DNA of 64,000 nucleotides from Gyrodactylus bullatarudis (lineage: Eukaryota > Platyhelminthes > Monogenea > Gyrodactylidea > Gyrodactylidae): NCBI GenBank assembly GCA_012064415.1, contig SSNU01000168.1:67108-131107 (forward strand), written 5' to 3'. The notes under the pieces are model-generated. The model worked only from the letters and a program-made list of their open reading frames with translations. It was not told the DNA's origin and made no database searches. Shown here in pieces: positions 44,336 through 53,300 of the stretch. The translations under genes and the position numbers were made by a program. Position 1 is the stretch's first letter. Every line of letters begins with the position of its first letter.

Positions 44336-47300
44336 ATGGTTAGCATTCCAATTCAGAATCATTTGTTTCTTCACTGGTTAAGGGAATTGTATCTTGAAAA
44401 GAAATCTCAGGACTCTCAAATTCAGCATACCTATAAGAAGGCTCTAAAATCTCTACTTAAATACCCCCTGAGACTTTCAGCGCCAGAAGAATGTCAAATA
44501 CTTGATGGATTTGGTCCTAAAATATGCCAATTTTTCAAAGAACAACTCTACGGATACTCTCTACATTTAAATATGAGCGAGCAAGAGGCTTTAGAATATG
44601 GAAACAATTATTACAAGGAAGAAACAAAATCTATTGATCGACGGAGTTTTACATTAGTTGTAAGTTATCTGTTGTTTGTAAAAATAATGTATTATCGTTT
44701 ATATTCTGCTTTGGACAAAAGATCCACAACTCTTTTGCCTTTCATTTGATCTTTCAGTGTTTGTTGTATAGATGGGGTTCTGAAACATTCGGTTCAGCTC
44801 GTAATTGTCGTGGGAGTAAACTTTGAGTGTTAAAATGAAAAATATTCCAATCAAAATTAGAGGTAAAATCCCAAATATTAATCCAATTATCCAATATTTT
44901 AACTGACATGTCAATCTTACTTTAATGACTTCATATTTAGTTGAATAATCGGGATGCATTTGATGCTCTATAACAAAGTTCTTCAAAAGACCTTCATCTT
45001 GACAATGATCGGTCTTTGCTGAACAGACGATAAAATCACATTTTGTTGGAACATATCTGTATCGTGTTATCATCAGATTTCCTTTTAATAAACCTGTCTT
45101 ATCAAGTGTAATTAAACTGTAAATGTTGTCCTCTTCAATGAAGAAATTCTGGTTATATTCTTTGCTGCTTATCTCCATGGTTAGACAGCATTCCTCGAAT
45201 AAACTTTTATCGTTATCCTTTGAGAGCCAAACCCTCAAGGCCTCCTCTCCATTGAATATGCCCATATTTGTGTTCATTGTATTATTATACGATATCAAGT
45301 CTCCAGAATTCAGTCGGAGAGTCACAAAACTCTGATTATTATTTGTAAAGTCGAGATAAAACTTTTCCTTATTGCTCATATAATTCGTTGCTATGCCAAT
45401 TGACCATACTTTTATTAAATTGTGCTTTCCATCGGTTATTACTGAAAGGCTGCTACAAAATATTCTTCTCAGGGTATGCTTTAAATTATCCTCGAAAACA
45501 ATTTGATCCCCTGATGCCAAATCAACATTCATCTTGCTTAGGGGCCAGTAAACAAGAATAAGTCCAAATTCTATGGAAATTAACACCATCAAAATTGATA
45601 AGACTGTCATTATCTGATATTTATTCATCTTCCTTTTGTACATGGCGCCCGCACTTAGTAACATCAAGGGAAGGATTATAACGAGACCTGCAATGAGAAA
45701 TACCAAAATTAGGCTTTCTCGTGTATCTTCTTCCTCTTCTTGCAACATATTCTCAAAATAATGATGCATAAAACATTGAATTTGCATTTTATTTTTCTCA
45801 CTAATTAGCATATTTGTCAAGGTGTTACGCTACAAACTAGCTAGCTAACCTTTGGCTGATTTTCATTGGTTAGCTCTGATTTCCTTCCGGAGCCAATGAA
45901 AAGCGAGAATTTAATCCTTCTTATTTCTCTCTATTTATCAAGACAAAAATGAAGAGAACCTCTGTTAAACGACCATCAATATCAGAAAATGTTGACATTA
46001 TTAAAAAGCCAAAAATTGATCATTCAAGTGAACATAAAACAGAAAAGATGGAACTGATTCTTGAGGAGAAAACCAAAAAATGGGAACCTGAACAATGTCA
46101 AGTCAACGTTAACGTTACACTGAAGCTTCCTTTCGACTTTGACTATGTCGACAAGAATGGTATGTTTAATTGAGAATTATTTTTCAAACTACATACTAAT
46201 CAGGTTAACAAAAAATAAACAGGTCATTACTAGAACCTCAAAAGGCTTAAAAAGTATGTCTTACTTATTGATTTCTCCGATTCTAAAGTTCACAACAACC
46301 CATAATGAGATTCTGACAGGACTCTAGCATTCCATAGCTATAAATGCATAACCAGGCATACTTCTAATATATAAGAACGGTCCAAAGTATTGAATATCAA
46401 ATTGTCAATAAAAAGAGAATCTTGGATCAAATAACTTATTAGCTTCTAAAATAATTTATTTGTAGTTATGAATTCCAAGATACCACACTTTTACTCAAAT
46501 GTTCGCATAATTAAAGGATTTCGAAATCTATTTTTCCACTGATTAGTATAACTAATTGGTTATAACCAAGCTTTATGAACCTACTTTTTGCCCATGTTGA
46601 CTATTCACCTTTTCATTTTAACCCTTTTTCTTATCATGTTTTATTTTATCAGTAAGATATTTAGTCCAACTTGTTCTTACTTATCTGAAACACAAATAGC
46701 AACCAATCTTATCAAGATTAATTTTTCGGGTTGTAAATAAACACACGAAAACTCTATTTGGTTTGTGTAAGATCTATTGTTTGTCTTTTGTAATTAATCC
46801 AATTGTTTCAGTCATAATTGATCAATAAAATTGCCGACTATTTCAGGTAAAACTGTCGTCAATCGTTCAGAAGCAATGAGTCGACAGGAAGACAAACCTG
46901 AATTGAATATAAAAATTTCATGGTATCGTATTTGTTGTTCATATGACAATCTACTTGTTAGTAACATTGAATACCAAACAGATTGGAGTGCCTCAGCTCC
47001 AATGGGTTCAATGTACGCTTTCATTCCTGAGGAAATAGCACCCCTTACATGCAAGTCAATTCCAGGAACTGATAAGCTTAGTCAAAACATTCCCCTCACA
47101 GAAAAGCCCATCATTACTAAAAAGACAAGTATTGTCAGGCCCAGTACCATTGTTGGTCAGGAAGCCGAGAATAGTTCTCAGCCTGGTACGCAGTCTGAAG
47201 AAGTGCATCACGAGAAACTTATCCTTAAAGCTGGTACCTACAAGGTTGTTTTAATTGTGGATACAAGAGAAAAATACGGGTGAGATTGTTGAGATAGTTA

Positions 47301-50300
47301 CACTTCTATACTTTTATCAATTATAAAGCTATTCTCAATGAATTGGGAATTTTTGAATTTTTCAAATCTTTTTTTCTCATCTAGGTCTCAAAATTTTCTG
47401 AAGACTTTGTTTCAAAAGTCACACTTATCAATTTAAAAAAAAATCGCAAAAGTTATTTTTTCATTTTTATCCGAAAATTCGGAAAGTTTACAGATCTCTA
47501 GAAACGAAACTATACAAATAATTAATATCGTATACTATACTAATATGATCAGTAGAGCCTCAAAAATTAATATCTAATAATAATTTTTCATCAAAAAACA
47601 AAAGCAATTATCTGATTGAAAGAAAAATCAATTTGCAGTGAAACAACCTCCCACCCTCATTCCTCCCGAGCAGTCAATCAACCGATATTGACCAATGGAA
47701 GGGCACAAATTTATGCATTGTAATAGTATTTATATCGTAACCGGGGTAGAGTCTGATGAGACCCGGCGAAATATAACGTTTATCACTATAATATACCCCT
47801 GTCTTCTCCTACTTTCCTCATGAGTTCAGAAACCGATAACAGTAATATTCTTGATGAAGTTCGACATTATTATCGAAAAATAATATCGTATACTATACTA
47901 ATATGATCAGTAGAGCCTCAAAAATTAAAATCGGAAATTAATACTTTTCAATTTTTTTAGATCTTAAAAAATTATTATTAGATATTAAGGTAATATTTTA
48001 ATACTTTATCGCGAATTTACAACAAATATCTTACACGAACTATTTAGAAGTAAACCACAATGAAATTCGAAAAACCAATAAATGTTGAAATTAAATTAAA
48101 ACATCGAGATGCTTTCAAAATCATTATCTCCAGAGGTATTTTTGAGCTGAGCAAATTCTTAAACGATGAAAGTCAGCTCTCTACCTCAAAAAATGTGGTT
48201 TCAGATCATTGATATGAATGAAATACAATGGATTGCGCTAACCCAAAATTTAATATCGAGACCTTAATGTAAAACTAAGATTTCAGTAAAAATCATAACC
48301 TCCCAAATAATAGGGCTATAGTACAAAAAGAATTTGTCCTACTCTTTTTACATTGCTGGGGATTTTGAAATATATAATAATAATTTTGTCACTGATCAGG
48401 TGATTTTTATTTCAATTTAGAAAAGGACTCACTTTTCTACATCTTTTACTCAGGTCATACAGTAGAAAATTTGTAGCCATTTAGGTTTCTAGAGATCTAA
48501 AAACATTTTTGAAGTTAATAACTTTTAATTCTAGAATATCGTTGCGTTGTCATAGTAAAATAACTTTTCATCCTTTTTTCTATAGTAAGGGAAAGTGGAA
48601 AGAAATGTTACTGCCTGTCCTTAGAAATTCTGGCATCGATGTTGACGTCCGCCCTTTGCCAGTAGGAGACTTTCTCTGGGTAGCTCAGACAATTTCATTT
48701 GCTAACGGTGAGAAAATTTATGTTTTTCATACAAATAACTCAAACTAACAATCAATGTTTCAAAGGTTTCGAGAGTGAATCTGTCCTCGATTTTGTTATT
48801 GAACGCAAAAGAGCTGATGATCTAGCCTCAAGTCTTACATCTGGCCATTTGGAGGAGCAAAAATCACGTCTTGTCAACACTGGCTTTGTTAATAACACAA
48901 TCCTTTTCGAGAAGAATGCCGGAATGAAGAATATGAAGTTCTCATATACAACAATGCTTCAATCTTTGAGTAATAGCGATGTGAGTTACGATTATCACGA
49001 ACAAAAATGATCCAACAGTTTTTAAATTAATAATTATTGTGTGTCAAAAAAGTAATTGGGTAAGACCCATGTGTTTTTGATCCAAAATTTCACGCTGATT
49101 CCAAATCTGGTTTTAGAATTAGAAATTGGGTATAGTTTGGGAGATATGGGCAAAAATTGAAAAATGAGAATTTTGGGAAAATTGAGAAAAGTTTTTCAAT
49201 CAAAAAAATTTGTAGAAGCAATTAAACCTAATTATAATTAGGCTCATTATGTAGAGCATTTAATTCTGCATCGATTGGTATATGGATCAATGTTGCGTCT
49301 ACTCAGAACTGGCGAAAACTTTGAATAAAAACTTTCAAGGGTAGAAAAAATTCTCAAAAATATCCACTAATATTTACATTTGAAACAAACTCACAGCTTT
49401 AAAAAAAAGAAATTCTATAGTTTTCTTCACAATTCTAGACTGAAATCTTTCACTCTTTCGATTGAGCATACTTTCAAGAAAATTGGATTTCATCTTCTGG
49501 ATCAAATTGATGAGTTTTTACGTCCTGTTTTTTAATGAAAAATTAAAAAAAAATTGCATGCCTCTTTTGTAACCAATCAAAATAGAGAACGTCGAAATAA
49601 CCAATCACATTTATAATTCAGTGATTCATACAATAAATATTTTTGATTAGTAATTAAAATTTTTTATTTCTATCACGCCACGTTTCTAAATAGTAATGAA
49701 CCGTAATTTCGAATGCAGAAATGATATTTCAAAATTCTGATACATATGTAGTTAATTTTTGGACAGAAGTATATGATCCCTATTACAGAAGATTTTCAAT
49801 TAGTGATAAATGCCTATTTCAGTTATACTTTTCCATTCAACCGTAATTTTACTCCAACAAAAGCTTGTATCTCCTGTTATTCGAAAGTTCAGAATCCTCG
49901 TAATGACTCTGCCAGGAACAAGATCAAGCTTTGGTGTGAGCCATTTAATCATTAGGAGGAATGTTATTTCTGTTTAACCAGAGTTCTAATAGGTAGAACT
50001 CCTGCCAAACATGTAAGGTTTTATTTAAATGTTTATTTAAAAGAGCTTGTAAAAGACCTAGGTGTGGTATATAATTGGAAGTTTGAATTCACACAGCATT
50101 ACAAGGACATCATAAAAAAGTTCATTGGCAGATTAATCCATATTCACAAATGTGTTAAAACCGACTCAATGAAGGTTCTTCTATATAGAATATATGCTAG
50201 ACCGACAATAGAATATTGCTCAGCCGTATGGAATCCAGAAGGAGAAAATTAGTCTAAAAAGATTAATACAGCATTCAAGAAATTCAGGAGAAGGCTTTCT

Positions 50301-53300
50301 CCTTTTTTCCAAGACGAAACGGGTTTTTCGAGAGATAACATAAGATTAAGACAAGAACTCAAAAGCATATGTCTGATCAAATCATCGCCAATATTATATA
50401 ACACAAACCGCTCAGAACTGAGATCAAATACTCCTGAATTCGGACAGCTAAAAAAACTTGCCATTTTTAATAAATGCAAAAATATTTTCAAAAAATTAAA
50501 CAGAACAATTAAAAATATGAGATTAAATGAATTTATAAAATAACTTAAAAATAAGATTTATAATGAAGAATAATATTTTAAAAAATTAACTTAACACATG
50601 TATTGTTAATAAATTATTATTATTAAGATATATCCCCAAAATCTTCGTACTAGTAGAGACTTTTATCGAGAACGGCCTCGACAACTAGTTATTGAAGAAA
50701 ATGAAGAAAGCCCTGTAGTCGATAAAATTGATGGTGAAAATATCCGACCAGCTCCAAACCTCTATATAGATCAGCCTCTAATGGATTCTATAGTTAGAAA
50801 ACTGCTTCTGTCCAAGAGAAATGCAATTGAATTATCTCAACTAATAAATTCAAATTGACAGTCAGGTCGTATTTGCGTTTCAAAGTACAGAAATCGTGAT
50901 GAAGAATTTAGGAAATACTTCAAAGAAGAGAATAACTTGGCATATTGTACAGATATTAGAGGACTTAATTCATCTCTCAGATTCGAATTCGTCTTACAAG
51001 ACGAAAGACTTTTCGTTGATTCTAATAGTATAAGCCTTAAATGTGTCCTCATTAGTAACAACAATTCTCATCCCACCGTTCCAATAGCCTATTTGAGAAA
51101 GCTCACTGAAACGTATGAATCGTTAGAAGTAATTTTACGGAAAATCCATTATTATGAGTTGGAATTGTAAGTAGTCGCAATGGTTTGAGAATACACTGAT
51201 TACGGATCTACAGTTGTTTTAACGCAATTATTTCTGGTTAAGGAGTTATCGATCAAAATACGACTCATTTTTTGATCCAAAAACAGGCCATCAGTCTTGG
51301 TTTAGCAGATAGAGTGCAGGCGATTGCATATGTGAATTCTTCAGGTATGATAACCTCGATAAAAGTTATCTTACTTTCTACCTATGACACTGGGAAGTAG
51401 GTTTTCAAAAAAACGTTTTAAACAAAAATTAATTTTTTGAACAAAATCAACTCTCTTTAAATTAGTATAGCGCGAGTTTGACGAATGATAGAGCCAAGAT
51501 CTTTGCGTATTAATCTTGGAGATTAATAAATCTCCTATCGAATGGGTTGCAAACGAAGTATTTTCTGTAGCTTGAATGTATAATAATGAGTTGTTCAAAT
51601 GATGTGTGATAGAACTATCACTGTGGGATTTTAAGGGTTAAATTGGTATAAGATGTAAAGAATTTTTCTTCAGATTATCAAGAAACTGAGTCAGTCCTTT
51701 GTCTAGAGTAAAAATAGACCGAATACTTGTACTTTTTGAGGCCCTAGTCATAATATAGTGGTAGTCAAGAATAAGTATACACCTATAGAACCTGTCTTCT
51801 TGTTTTAATTTTTATGATCTTGAGACGTGGGATATGTCATTCGAAAGAGTGCTAAATTATCTACATATTCATATAGATCAATTCGTAGTAAATTCTAACA
51901 GAATTCATTAAATAAAAATTTACTATTTTTCATTAATTTTTCAATCGTCATATTTAAGTATACACTTTTTCGAATTAGTTTTTTAGAGATAATTAGACTT
52001 TTTTTGAGAATTTACAAGAAGTTTTTGGATTACCATCTTCAGCCTTACATAAGATCCACTCTAACTCTTGAAATTGTTCTAATGGGAACTAATGAATCGA
52101 AGTATTCGAGGTTAACAAATTTCCAGAAGCAACGTGCTATAGAGCTTCGGAAAGATGGCCTAAGCCTAAGAAAAATTGCAAATTTTATTGAATGCACTAC
52201 GAAAACTATAAGCAGACTGTTCATGAAGAAAAAACCCTTGAAAAAGAGAGGCCCAAAGCAAATAATTCCCAATTCAGTAAGAGCAAAAATCAAATATTTG
52301 GCTGTAAATAAGAAATACACTGCATCCAAAATAAAATCTGAATTGAATTTGAATGTAAGTATAAGTACAATTCAAAGAGCTTTGAAAAAAGATCCGAGTC
52401 TTCATTGGGGTAAACCTAAGAATACTCCAAATCTGAGTTCTAGAGATATGGAATCAAGAAAGAGTTGGGCTTATGAAAAAATCATTGAAAATCAAGATTG
52501 GAGCAGAGTTATCTTTTCTGACGAGAAAAAGTTCAATCTTGATGGCCCAGATGGTCTAACTTCATGCTGGATGGACAAAAAGCGACCAAAACCAATACGA
52601 ATAAAGCGAGGATTCGGTGGAGGTAGTGTTATGGTCTGGGGATCGATAACTAGCAAAGGAACTTCTAGTCTAGTTGTTATTAGTGAAAAGCTCAATTCAA
52701 CTTCTTACCAAATTCTGCTTGAAGATCATTTATTCTCATTTAAAGAGGAAATTACAAAAGAGGATCTAATTTTCCAACAAGATAATGCTCCGTGTCATCG
52801 TTCTAAATCAACCATTAACTGGTTTTCGGATCATACTATAAAAGTACTTCCTTGGCCAGCCAGAAGCCCGGATTTGAATCCAATCGAAAATCTCTGGGGG
52901 ATTTTATCCCAAAAAGTATATCAAAATGGCAAGATTTTTTGTAATAAGCATGAATTGATAATCAAAATTATGGAAGAGTGGAAATCAATACATGAAGACG
53001 TCATAAAGAACCTTTATAAATCTATGCAGAAGAGATGTATGAATGTTGTTTTATCGGATGGAAATTTTACAAAATAAATGTGTATACTTAAACTTGACGT
53101 TAAAAAAATTTATGAAAAATAGAAAATTTATATTTACTGAATTATGTTGAAATAAATTATATTTAAAAATACGCATTTTAATAAAGAATTTTTCATTCTT
53201 TAGAAGTCAACATCCCAAGTCTCAAGATCATTTAAAATTAATATAAGAGGACAGGTTCTATAGGTGTATACTTATTATTGATTATCACTATACAACGAGC

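Noticed and set aside
45949..47283. A separate gene starting at ATG 45949
   Set aside because: A pyrimidine-rich acceptor at 45942 joins exon 1 in phase, and downstream phases lead into the MUS81 nuclease exons, so one MUS81 gene is simpler; an internal start remains possible.
50837..51598. Minus-strand ORFs in arm A (and their mirror in arm B) as genes
   Set aside because: They are antisense shadows of the plus-strand repeat-family fragment and its non-coding tail.
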